Positions 19,082-27,877 of a stretch of DNA of 38,947 bases are shown here, in pieces. The notes below the pieces were generated by a model that was not told the origin of the DNA, ran no database searches, and was given only the letters and a program-made list of their open reading frames with translations. The DNA is from an uncultured Pelagibacteraceae bacterium (lineage in GTDB: Bacteria > Pseudomonadota > Alphaproteobacteria > Pelagibacterales > Pelagibacteraceae): NCBI GenBank assembly GCA_902551735.1, contig CACDEK010000003.1:1-38947 (forward strand), given 5' to 3'. The stretch's first letter is position 1. Every line of letters begins with the position of its first letter. Made by a program: the position numbers and the translations under genes.

Positions 19082-20071
19082 ATGAATATAACTGAGTTTA
19101 TAAAAAAATCACCTAAAGCGGAACTGCATTTGCATATTGAGGGAACTCTTGAACCCGAACAAATGTTTTTGTTTGCAAATAGAAATAAAATAAAAATTCC
19201 ATTTAAAAATATTGAGGATGTAAAAAAGGCTTATAACTTTAGTGATTTAGATTCATTTTTAAAAATATACTACGAAGGTGCAAAAGTATTAATAAATGAA
19301 AAAGATTTTTTTGATCTTACTTGGGCATATGCAAAAAAATGTAAAGAAGACAATATAGTTCATACCGAAATTTTTTTTGATCCACAAACACATACAGAAA
19401 GAGGAATAAGCTTTGATGTAGTAATTAATGGAATTCATAAAGCAATGCAAAAAGCAGAAAAAGAATTTGGATTAAGTTTTAAAATTATAATGTGTTTTTT
19501 GAGACACTTGGATGAAGATTCTGGATTTAAAGTGTTAAATAAAGCTATACTTCATAAAGATAAAATTTACGGTGTGGGTCTAGATTCTTCAGAGTTGGGT
19601 CATCCACCAAGTAAATTTGAAAAACTATTTAAAAAAGCAATTGAAAATAATTTTATAACCGTTGCTCACGCAGGTGAAGAAGGTCCACCAGAATATATAT
19701 GGGAAGCTTTAAACCTTCTCAATGTGAAAAGAATTGATCATGGAGTTCAATGTCTTAAAGATGAAAAATTAATTGAAAAACTTTCTAAAAATAAAATTCC
19801 TTTAACAGTGTGTCCTTTGTCAAATATAAAACTAAGAGTTTTTGATAATTTAAAAGATCATAGTTTAAAAAAAATGTTAGATAAGAAATTAATAGCAATG
19901 GTTAATTCGGATGATCCAGCTTATTTTGGAGGTTATTTAAATCAAAATTTAATTGAAACTCAAGAAGCGCTAAATCTGACTATTGATGATATAAAAACTT
20001 TATTAATTAATTCATTCAAATCTTCATTTTTAAATGAAGAAAAAAAAAAAGAGTGGATTAATAAAATATAA
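19082..20071 (+). CDS. Adenosine deaminase-family protein, probably adenine deaminase
   Basis: 'PKAELHLHIEGTLEPE', 'HTEIFFDPQTHTERGISFDVV', 'GLDSSELGHPP', 'VAHAGEEGPPEYIWEAL', 'VNSDDPAYFGGYL'. Confidence 0.88.
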   Translation: MNITEFIKKSPKAELHLHIEGTLEPEQMFLFANRNKIKIPFKNIEDVKKAYNFSDLDSFLKIYYEGAKVLINEKDFFDLTWAYAKKCKEDNIVHTEIFFDPQTHTERGISFDVVINGIHKAMQKAEKEFGLSFKIIMCFLRHLDEDSGFKVLNKAILHKDKIYGVGLDSSELGHPPSKFEKLFKKAIENNFITVAHAGEEGPPEYIWEALNLLNVKRIDHGVQCLKDEKLIEKLSKNKIPLTVCPLSNIKLRVFDNLKDHSLKKMLDKKLIAMVNSDDPAYFGGYLNQNLIETQEALNLTIDDIKTLLINSFKSSFLNEEKKKEWINKI

Positions 20072-20091
20072 GAATATATTAAATGAAATAG

Positions 20092-21003
20092 ATGTTATCA
20101 AATAAAGAAATAGTTTGCCCCGATAACTTACTTAAAGTTGCTAAAAAAAAAAGTAGTGTACCTGCTGGAATAGTAAATGCGGGAAAGCCTTTACCAATGC
20201 ATTCAACAATGGAAGCTGTAAATGAAAATTTGATTACACCAATATTTATTGGTGACAAAAATGAAATAAAAAAAAGTGCTCTACAATTAAAATGGGATAT
20301 TTCAAAATATGAAATTATCAACGAGCCAATAGAAAATAACACGGCACAAATTGCAGCAAAACTTGCAAGCGAAGATAAAATTAAAATTATAGTTAAAGGC
20401 CACATACATACAGATGTGTTAATGAAAGAAGTATTAAAAAGAGAATACAATCTTATGGGAAAAAAAAGATTAAGCCATATTTGGCATATGACCATAGATA
20501 AAACTGACTCTCCCCTAATCATTACAGACGGCGCTTTAAATGTTTTGCCAAATATAAAAACTAAAATGCATATACTTAAAAATGTTGTTGATTTTGCAAA
20601 TCGTATTGGAATATCAAAACCTAAAGTATCAGTATTATCAGCAACTGAAGAAGTGTTAGATAGTGTTCCTAGTTCAATGGATGCAAAAGAAATAACAAAA
20701 CTTGCTAAAGAAGAAGGAATAAATGCAGATGTTTTTGGTCCACTTGCATTCGATAATAGTATATCAAAAAAATCTTCTGCAATTAAAGGAATAAAAAATC
20801 CAGTTGCAGGTCAAGCTGATATATTGCTTGTTCCAGGTGTTGAAACTGGAAATGGATTAGTAAAAATGATGATTTATTTTATGGGCGCTTGTGCAGCAGG
20901 AGTAGTAATTGGTGGAAAAGTACCTGTTGTAATAACGAGTAGATCGGATGAAGCCCAAGCAAGATTAGCATCTATTGCTGCTGCTGTTGTTGCGCTCGAT
21001 TAA
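20092..21003 (+). CDS. Phosphate acetyl/butyryltransferase (Pta/Ptb) family protein
   Basis: 'ADILLVPGVETGNGLVKMMIYFMGACAAGVVIGGKVPVVITSRSDEAQARLASIAAAV' Pta C-terminal signature. Confidence 0.88.
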   Translation: MLSNKEIVCPDNLLKVAKKKSSVPAGIVNAGKPLPMHSTMEAVNENLITPIFIGDKNEIKKSALQLKWDISKYEIINEPIENNTAQIAAKLASEDKIKIIVKGHIHTDVLMKEVLKREYNLMGKKRLSHIWHMTIDKTDSPLIITDGALNVLPNIKTKMHILKNVVDFANRIGISKPKVSVLSATEEVLDSVPSSMDAKEITKLAKEEGINADVFGPLAFDNSISKKSSAIKGIKNPVAGQADILLVPGVETGNGLVKMMIYFMGACAAGVVIGGKVPVVITSRSDEAQARLASIAAAVVALD

Positions 21004-21007
21004 ATTA

Positions 21008-22360
21008 ATGGCTGAAATTTTTCCAAAGGATTTTTTATGGGGTACTGCCACAGCAAGTTATCAAATTGAAGGAGCGGCAAATGAAGATGGAAAAGGAAAA
21101 AGTATATGGGATATATTTTCTCATACACCGGGTAAAATTAAAAATAATGAAAATGGAGATGTAGCTACAGATCATTATCACAGATATAAAGAAGATATAT
21201 CTCTGATGAATGATATAAAATTAAATGCATATAGATTTTCAATTGCTTGGACTAGAATATTGCCAAATGGAAAAGGTAAAGTAAATCAAAAAGGAATAGA
21301 TTTTTATTCAAAATTAATTGATGAATTGCTTGCTAATAACATAAAACCTTTCATAACACTTTATCATTGGGATTTGCCTCAAACGCTTCAAGATAAAGGT
21401 GGTTGGGCCAATAGGGATATAACTAAAATATTTGCAGATTATTCAGAAGTAATTGCCAAAAAGTTTAGTGATAGATGTGAATATTTTATAACATTTAATG
21501 AGCCAGCAGTATTTTCGATTCATGGTTATTTAGATGGATACATGGCACCGGGATATAAAGATAAAAATAAATATTTACCCACCATACATCATATAAATCT
21601 TTCACATGGACAATCTGTACAGGCAATTAGATCTGCTTCATCAAATATTAAAGTAGGATGTACACTTAATATGGCTCCTTGTATTCCTTCATCTACAAAT
21701 CAAGAAGATTTAGAAGCAACAAAAGTTTTTGATACTTATTGGAATAGATCTTTTGCTGATCCGATGTATTTAGGAAAATATCCAGAAAAATTATTTCAAG
21801 AACTTAATAATTATATTCGAACAGATGATATGAAAACAATATATCAAAACAATGATTTTATAGGATTAAATCATTATCAACACATAAGAGTTAAGTCAGA
21901 TAAAAATAATTTATTAGGTGCAAGAGGAGCATTCAATGATGAATTGCCATTTGGGATAGAGAAAGATACAAAATTAACCTTAATGGGTTGGGAAGTTGTG
22001 CCAGATGCTTACTATAATCAAATAATGGAATTAAAAACTCATTATGGAAATCCAGATATTTATTTAACTGAAAATGGATGTGCATATCCTGATAAAATTG
22101 ATGCAAACGGGGAAGTTAAAGACACAGATAGAATTAATTATTTTCGTAAATATCTTAGTGCAGTAAAAAGAGCAATTGATAATGGTGCTAAAGTGAAGAG
22201 CTATTTTGCTTGGTCATTTTTAGATAATTTTGAATGGGCTTTGGGATATGAAAAAAGATTTGGAATTGTTTATGTGGATTTTAAAACTTTAAAAAGAACT
22301 CCAAAAAATTCATATTATTTTTTTAAAAAATTAATTGAGAATAATTTTATACCAAATTAA
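21008..22360 (+). CDS. GH1 family beta-glucosidase
   Basis: 'FPKDFLWGTATASYQIEGAANEDGKGKSIWDIFSHTPGKI', 'TFNEPAVFS', 'YLTENGCAYPD'. ATG at 21008 preferred over the track start 20975. Confidence 0.93.
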   Translation: MAEIFPKDFLWGTATASYQIEGAANEDGKGKSIWDIFSHTPGKIKNNENGDVATDHYHRYKEDISLMNDIKLNAYRFSIAWTRILPNGKGKVNQKGIDFYSKLIDELLANNIKPFITLYHWDLPQTLQDKGGWANRDITKIFADYSEVIAKKFSDRCEYFITFNEPAVFSIHGYLDGYMAPGYKDKNKYLPTIHHINLSHGQSVQAIRSASSNIKVGCTLNMAPCIPSSTNQEDLEATKVFDTYWNRSFADPMYLGKYPEKLFQELNNYIRTDDMKTIYQNNDFIGLNHYQHIRVKSDKNNLLGARGAFNDELPFGIEKDTKLTLMGWEVVPDAYYNQIMELKTHYGNPDIYLTENGCAYPDKIDANGEVKDTDRINYFRKYLSAVKRAIDNGAKVKSYFAWSFLDNFEWALGYEKRFGIVYVDFKTLKRTPKNSYYFFKKLIENNFIPN

Positions 22361-23261
22361 TCTTTGGAGGATTGCAGCCTGCTCTTGAACAATTAATTGA
22401 TGCTATTTTATTTGCAAAACGTAATGCTGTGGACCAATCTTTTATTGAAATATTATTAATTTTTTTTAGATTTAATAATTTTTTTCTTTCAAAATAAGAG
22501 ATTATTCCTGCGCTAAATGTATCACCAGCACCAACTGTATCTACAATTTTTGTTTTTCTTGCCTTTTCATTAATACAAAAATTCTTAGTATAAAGAGTTG
22601 CTCCATTTTTGCCTTTAGTTAAAATTACTCCAGAAAGATCATAGATTTTAATCCATTTTAAAATTGTTTTTTTTTCATTTCTGTTATTAGATAAATATTT
22701 TAGGTCTTCATCAGATAGTTTTATTATGTTTGCAAATCTCATATATTTTTTAAAAAGATTTATAAAATTATTTTTATTTAAAATAATTTTTTCTCTTATA
22801 TTTGGATCTACAAAAATAATAGATTTTCCTTTTAAGTCTTTCATTAATTTCAATGATTGAGAAGCTACTGGCTCAAGATATAAAGATAAACAAGTAAAAT
22901 ATGCTAAATTAATTTTTTTTAAATATTTTTTAGATACTTGTTTTTTATAAGTATATCTAAATGCTGAATTAGTGGAGTAAAAACTAAATTGAGGTTTTTT
23001 TTGATTATTAACTAATGCTAAAGCTGTTAAAAAATCAGATCTATCTACTAAATTAGTTTTAATATTATTTTTTTTTAATTGTTTAAATATAATGTTGCCA
23101 AAATAATCTTTAGAAATATTTGATAGATAATAAATACTAGATTTTAATCTACCTAGGGCTAAAGCTGTATTAAATCCAGCTCCGCCTACAAGCATTTTAT
23201 AATTTATTTTATTTTTAGTTTGAAAAACATCAATAAGATTTTCACCAGAAATTATTATCAT
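22347..23261 (-). CDS. PfkB-family sugar kinase (fructokinase-like)
   Basis: 'GGAGFNTALALGRL', 'VILTKGKNGATLYT', 'DTVGAGDTFSAGII'. Confidence 0.9.
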   Translation of the reverse strand: MIIISGENLIDVFQTKNKINYKMLVGGAGFNTALALGRLKSSIYYLSNISKDYFGNIIFKQLKKNNIKTNLVDRSDFLTALALVNNQKKPQFSFYSTNSAFRYTYKKQVSKKYLKKINLAYFTCLSLYLEPVASQSLKLMKDLKGKSIIFVDPNIREKIILNKNNFINLFKKYMRFANIIKLSDEDLKYLSNNRNEKKTILKWIKIYDLSGVILTKGKNGATLYTKNFCINEKARKTKIVDTVGAGDTFSAGIISYFERKKLLNLKKINNISIKDWSTALRFANKIASINCSRAGCNPPKINLV

Positions 23262-23279
23262 TACTAAATCCTAATTCTA

Positions 23280-24359
23280 TTATTTGAATGCTTTATTAGA
23301 TTTATCAAAAATATGGCAACGAGTTGTATCAAAACCAATTTTTACATTATCACCAACTTTTATTTTTGAATCTCCATCAGTTTGAACAACAAGCATTTCT
23401 CCATTTTTTTCAAGATATAAAAAAGTACCAGAACCAAGTTTTTCAACTACTAAAACTTTGCTTTCCCAATTTGCATCTCCATCTTTGTTCACAAGTAGGT
23501 GTTCAGGTCTAATACCTATTTGTACAAAATCACCTTCATAAGAAGACTCGGAAGTTTTTGGAATATTTATTTTTCCTAAATCTGGAATATCTACTTCTGT
23601 TTTATTAGAACTTTTACTTAATATTTTGCTTTTAATAAAATTCATTTTTGGAGATCCAATAAAACCTCCTACAAAGAGATTTTTAGGATTGTTGTATAAT
23701 TCCATTGGCGATCCTTTTTGAGAAACTACACCTTCATCTAATACAACTATATCATTGGCTAAAGTCATTGCTTCAGTTTGATCATGAGTAACATAAATCA
23801 TAGTAGCATTTAATTGATCGTGTAATTTTGCCAATTCAACACGCATTTGTACACGTAAAGCAGCATCAAGATTTGATAATGGTTCATCAAAAAGAAAAAC
23901 TTTAGGTTTACGAGTAATCGCTCTACCAATTGCAACTCTTTGACGTTGTCCACCAGATAATTGTTTTGGTTTTCTTTTAAGGTAATCTTGAATCTGAAGA
24001 ATACGTGCAGCCTCTTGAACTCTATCATTTATCTCATCATTAGATCTCTTTTCTAATTTTAATCCAAAAGCCATGTTGTCAAAAACTGTCATATGAGGGT
24101 ACAAAGCATATGATTGAAATACCATTGCTATATTACGCTCTTTGGGTGGAAGATTATTTACCTCCTTGCCATTAATTGAAATTGTTCCTGAATTTATTTC
24201 TTCAAGCCCAGCTATCATTCTAAGCATAGTTGATTTACCACATCCGCTAGGTCCAACTAAAACTGTAAATGACTGACTTTTTATTTCAAGAGAAACATCT
24301 TTGATAACATGTACCTTTCCAAAATATTTATTTATTTTATCTATTTTTATATCAGCCAC
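23280..24359 (-). CDS. Sugar ABC transporter ATP-binding protein (AglK/MalK/UgpC-like)
   Basis: Walker A 'GPSGCGKSTMLR', 'LSGGQRQRVAIGRAI', Walker B 'VFLFDEPLSNLDA', C-terminal TOBE region. Confidence 0.95.
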   Translation of the reverse strand: MADIKIDKINKYFGKVHVIKDVSLEIKSQSFTVLVGPSGCGKSTMLRMIAGLEEINSGTISINGKEVNNLPPKERNIAMVFQSYALYPHMTVFDNMAFGLKLEKRSNDEINDRVQEAARILQIQDYLKRKPKQLSGGQRQRVAIGRAITRKPKVFLFDEPLSNLDAALRVQMRVELAKLHDQLNATMIYVTHDQTEAMTLANDIVVLDEGVVSQKGSPMELYNNPKNLFVGGFIGSPKMNFIKSKILSKSSNKTEVDIPDLGKINIPKTSESSYEGDFVQIGIRPEHLLVNKDGDANWESKVLVVEKLGSGTFLYLEKNGEMLVVQTDGDSKIKVGDNVKIGFDTTRCHIFDKSNKAFK

Positions 24360-24373
24360 TCTATCCTCAAGTA

Positions 24374-25687
24374 TTATTTTAAATAACCAAGGTATTTATC
24401 TTGATGATCTATCATTGCATCTAGCAATTTTTGTGCTTCAATGGAATTATCAACTACTGGATCTGCTAAAAGTGCAAGATAAGCACTTTGTTTTGATTTA
24501 TTTAAAACAGCATCTGTGGTTAATTCAATCGTTCCAGCTTGATTATTAAGTAAAGTGCCAAAAGTCGAAGGATAATTTTCCAAACGAATTCCACTAACTC
24601 CATGTTTATTTAATATGCCTGGAACTTCAACCACTATGTTATTAGGAACATGTTCTATAAAATTTTTATTTGGAACATTTACTGCCTCTTCCTCAACATT
24701 ACTATCTTCTATTATCGCTTCAATAATAGGAATTATTCTTTCATTCATTTCATTATTTTTTTTATCAAAAAATGTTGAGTAAGAAACGTTATCATAAAAT
24801 GATAAACATTTTTTTTTATAATTATTGTAAAAATCATTGATTGCTTCTTGATCTACAACGCAATGTGCCCATTGAATGTACTCACCTAGGTGGCTATCAG
24901 TTGTAATCGGGAGATAACCGTACATTTTATATAATTCAAAAAACAAACCCCTCTCTGCCCCTGGATCAGATGAAAAACCCTCATGTTCATTAATTAATTT
25001 TGAATAATAATCTTTAAATTTTTTACGTATTACAGGATAACCATCTTTTTGAGAATCTTTATACTTTACATCTACTAAAATACTAAAATGATTTAGTCCT
25101 CCTGCTTTTATTTCTATGTTTGAATAATCTGTTTCCATTAACGTGGGTAATTGTCTCTCCATGGAAGCTATTTCATGACATAAGCCTGTAAATTTTAAAT
25201 CTGGGTGTTTTGTTGTTACTGCATGACAAACTCTTTGCATTGGATTTGAATAATTAAAAACAAAAGCATCTGGACAAATTTTTGAAATTTCATCACAAAT
25301 TTTTACTATTTCTGGTGCTATTCTTAAACTGTGAAACAAACCTCCTGGTCCACCATTTTCTGCCATTACTTGTTTAGACCCATGTTCTATAGGAATTTTC
25401 CAATCTTCTTCCCATAATTTAAATCTATCCCCAACTTCAATAGATATTATGCAAAAATTAGCATTTTTTAACGCTTCTTGAAGATTGGTAGTTGCTTCGA
25501 TATTACAATTTACATTAAGTTCATTTTTATATTTATCTGCAATATCTTTAGAATTTTTTAATGCTTCTGGATTTATATCATGAAGGGTAATAGTTGATCC
25601 TTCAAGAATTTTAGATTTAAATATATCACCAACAGTACCTAAGCCAAATTGCGTACTCCCTGCTCCAATTAAAACTATTTTATACAT
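24374..25687 (-). CDS. GH4 family NAD-dependent alpha-glucosidase/galactosidase (MelA/AglA-like)
   Basis: 'KIVLIGAGSTQFGLGTVGDI', 'FNYSNPMQRV', 'GLCHEIASMERQL', 'GGLNHFSILVDV'. Confidence 0.93.
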   Translation of the reverse strand: MYKIVLIGAGSTQFGLGTVGDIFKSKILEGSTITLHDINPEALKNSKDIADKYKNELNVNCNIEATTNLQEALKNANFCIISIEVGDRFKLWEEDWKIPIEHGSKQVMAENGGPGGLFHSLRIAPEIVKICDEISKICPDAFVFNYSNPMQRVCHAVTTKHPDLKFTGLCHEIASMERQLPTLMETDYSNIEIKAGGLNHFSILVDVKYKDSQKDGYPVIRKKFKDYYSKLINEHEGFSSDPGAERGLFFELYKMYGYLPITTDSHLGEYIQWAHCVVDQEAINDFYNNYKKKCLSFYDNVSYSTFFDKKNNEMNERIIPIIEAIIEDSNVEEEAVNVPNKNFIEHVPNNIVVEVPGILNKHGVSGIRLENYPSTFGTLLNNQAGTIELTTDAVLNKSKQSAYLALLADPVVDNSIEAQKLLDAMIDHQDKYLGYLK

Positions 25688-25692
25688 TTTTT

Positions 25693-26832
25693 TTATCCTT
25701 TCACTGATCCCGCAACTAAACCTCTAATAAAATATCTTTGTAAAGCAAAGAAAATTGTTAATGGAATAATCATAGAAACAAAAGCTCCTGTAGTCAATAT
25801 TTCCCAGTTTTCTCCCCTTGACCCCAAAAGTTCTCTTAGTTTTGCTGTTAATATTATTTCACTAGGAACTTGATCTAAAAAGATCAAACCTACTAACAAA
25901 TCATTCCATACCCAAAGAAATTGAAGAATAAATACTGAGGCAAAAGCAGGTACTGATAAAGGAAGAATAATTCTTAAAAATATATCATAATGAGTTGCTC
26001 CATCTACTCTAGCCGCTTCTATCATTTCATGTGGTAAGGATTTTATAAAGTTCCTTAATAAAAAAGTAGTTGAGGCTAATCCAAATCCTGTGTGAGCCAT
26101 CCAAACCCCAGGATAAGATTTAGCACCAATATTAAACAATGCCCCTATATCATTATAGATACTAAGTAGTGGGATAAGACACATCTGCAAAGGCACGACT
26201 AAAGAAGCTACAATTATTGCAAACAAAGTATCTCTGCCCCAAAATTTCATCCAAGATAAAGCATAAGCAAAAAAAGAACATATGATTAAAGGAATTATAG
26301 TTGAAGGTATCGCAACAGTAAGAGTATTTAAAAATGCTTGCCCTACACCTTCTTTAAATAAAACTTCCTTATAATTATCTAATGTAAATTTTGGAGGACT
26401 TAGAGCGGTAATAAAAATTCTTTTTCCCCTTTTATGTTCAAACGATTTTTCTGATTTCCATAAATATTCACCATTTTCTTTTATTTCAATTTTGCTTTGA
26501 TCTTTAAGTATTGCTATTTCATTTACCTTAAACTTATTCATTTCTTTAGATGTAATCCCATAGCTAACTATTTTTTTTCCATAATTTTTATCTAAAAGAT
26601 TGCCTTTTATAAAAAACATTCCATTTTCTTCAATTTGATACTCAGAAGTTTTTGTCCTATAAATCTCGTTTACTTTGTTTGTTTTAAATGTAGTCCACCA
26701 TCCACTTGTGGCTAACAAATCTTTATCTCTAAACGAACTTACAAATAGACCGACTGTAGGTATAATCCATACGATTACAAAAGTTATAAGTAATAAATTA
26801 GTTATAATTGAAGTTAAAACGTTTTTTTTCAT
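25693..26832 (-). CDS. Sugar ABC transporter permease (AglG-like, with large soluble insertion after TM1)
   Basis: 'EAARVDGATHYDIFLRIILPLSVPAFASVFILQFLWVWNDLLVGLIFL'; C-terminal 'FIRGLVAGSVKG'. Confidence 0.92.
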   Translation of the reverse strand: MKKNVLTSIITNLLLITFVIVWIIPTVGLFVSSFRDKDLLATSGWWTTFKTNKVNEIYRTKTSEYQIEENGMFFIKGNLLDKNYGKKIVSYGITSKEMNKFKVNEIAILKDQSKIEIKENGEYLWKSEKSFEHKRGKRIFITALSPPKFTLDNYKEVLFKEGVGQAFLNTLTVAIPSTIIPLIICSFFAYALSWMKFWGRDTLFAIIVASLVVPLQMCLIPLLSIYNDIGALFNIGAKSYPGVWMAHTGFGLASTTFLLRNFIKSLPHEMIEAARVDGATHYDIFLRIILPLSVPAFASVFILQFLWVWNDLLVGLIFLDQVPSEIILTAKLRELLGSRGENWEILTTGAFVSMIIPLTIFFALQRYFIRGLVAGSVKG

Positions 26833-27815
26833 TATGTTTTCTCTTCCTCTTTGTGTCTACGAATATTCCAAATCATTATTGGTATTACACCAACCATTAT
26901 AACAATTGCCATTAGACTTCCTCTTCCAGAGTCTCCTCCACCTCTAAACATCCAGTCATACATTAAATTTGCTAGCACTTCTGTATTCCATTGGCCATTG
27001 GTCATTGCTAAAATGATGTCGAATATTTTTAAAACTAAAATAGTAATAATTGTCCAGATTACTAAAATTGTCTTTTCTAAATAAGGAATTATTATTGATG
27101 TAAAAATTTTTAACTCGCTTGCACCATCAATTCTTGCAGCTTCTAACATTTCTTTTGGAATACCTCTTAAAGCTGCGCTAAAAATTACCATAGCTAGGCC
27201 AGTTTGTATCCAAATCATAATTACCATTAAAAATAAATTGTTCCATATAGGAATTGTCATCCACGCTTGTGGTTCAAAACCTAAAGAAACAACAACTGCA
27301 TTTAAAAAACCGATTTGATCATCTCCAGGACCTCTATAGTCATAAACAAATTTCCATATAATCCCAGCTCCAACAAAAGAGATTGCCATTGGCATAAAAA
27401 TTATTGATTTTGCAATTGTTCCCCACCATAACCTGTCAGCCAAATAAGCAATGACTAAGCCAAAAAAAGCACTTAATGTCGGTACAACCAATAGCCATCC
27501 AAGATTGTTTAGTATAGCTCTTTTAAATTCAGGATCTTTAGTTGCCCAAAAATAATTTTTTAATCCTACAAATTCAAAACCTGTTTTATTAAAAAAACTT
27601 AATCTTACTGTCTCAATAACTGGATATAAAATAAATACGACTAAAACTATAACTGCAGGAGCAATAAAAATATAAGGTCTTAAAACTGATTTTTGTGAAA
27701 ATTTTTTAGATTTTTTTTTTTCAATAAAATCTAATGCAAGGTTTGATAAATGAAAATATGAAAAACAAACAACTACCCCAAAAAATACATATATGAAAAG
27801 TGAAGTTACGGTCAC
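26832..27815 (-). CDS. Sugar ABC transporter permease (AglF-like)
   Basis: 'MLEAARIDGASELKIFTSIIIPYLEKTILVIWTIITILVLKIFDIILAMT'. Confidence 0.92.
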   Translation of the reverse strand: MTVTSLFIYVFFGVVVCFSYFHLSNLALDFIEKKKSKKFSQKSVLRPYIFIAPAVIVLVVFILYPVIETVRLSFFNKTGFEFVGLKNYFWATKDPEFKRAILNNLGWLLVVPTLSAFFGLVIAYLADRLWWGTIAKSIIFMPMAISFVGAGIIWKFVYDYRGPGDDQIGFLNAVVVSLGFEPQAWMTIPIWNNLFLMVIMIWIQTGLAMVIFSAALRGIPKEMLEAARIDGASELKIFTSIIIPYLEKTILVIWTIITILVLKIFDIILAMTNGQWNTEVLANLMYDWMFRGGGDSGRGSLMAIVIMVGVIPIMIWNIRRHKEEEKT

Positions 27816-27836
27816 AAAATATAAGGAAATAATAAA

Positions 27837-27866
27837 CAGGCGAACTAATTGATTTTAGTTCGCCTG
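27837..27866 (-). promoter_or_regulatory. Perfect 12-bp intercistronic hairpin between aglE-like and aglF-like genes
   Basis: CAGGCGAACTAA-ttgatt-TTAGTTCGCCTG (+ strand). Confidence 0.85.
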
Positions 27867-27877
27867 AATTTAATTTT

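Noticed and set aside
20079-20522. 147-aa ORF on - strand
   Set aside because: Antisense to the Pta-family gene; no recognisable family.
20975-21007. N-terminal extension MLLLLLRSIKL of the GH1 ORF
   Set aside because: Overlaps the pta coding sequence; GH1 proteins start near MAEIFPKDFLWG, so ATG at 21008 is preferred.
25693-26832. Long soluble insertion after TM1 of the MalG-type permease as a novel domain
   Set aside because: AglG-type alpha-glucoside permeases are, to my knowledge, longer than MalG with a comparable extra periplasmic segment, so it is probably ordinary for the family.
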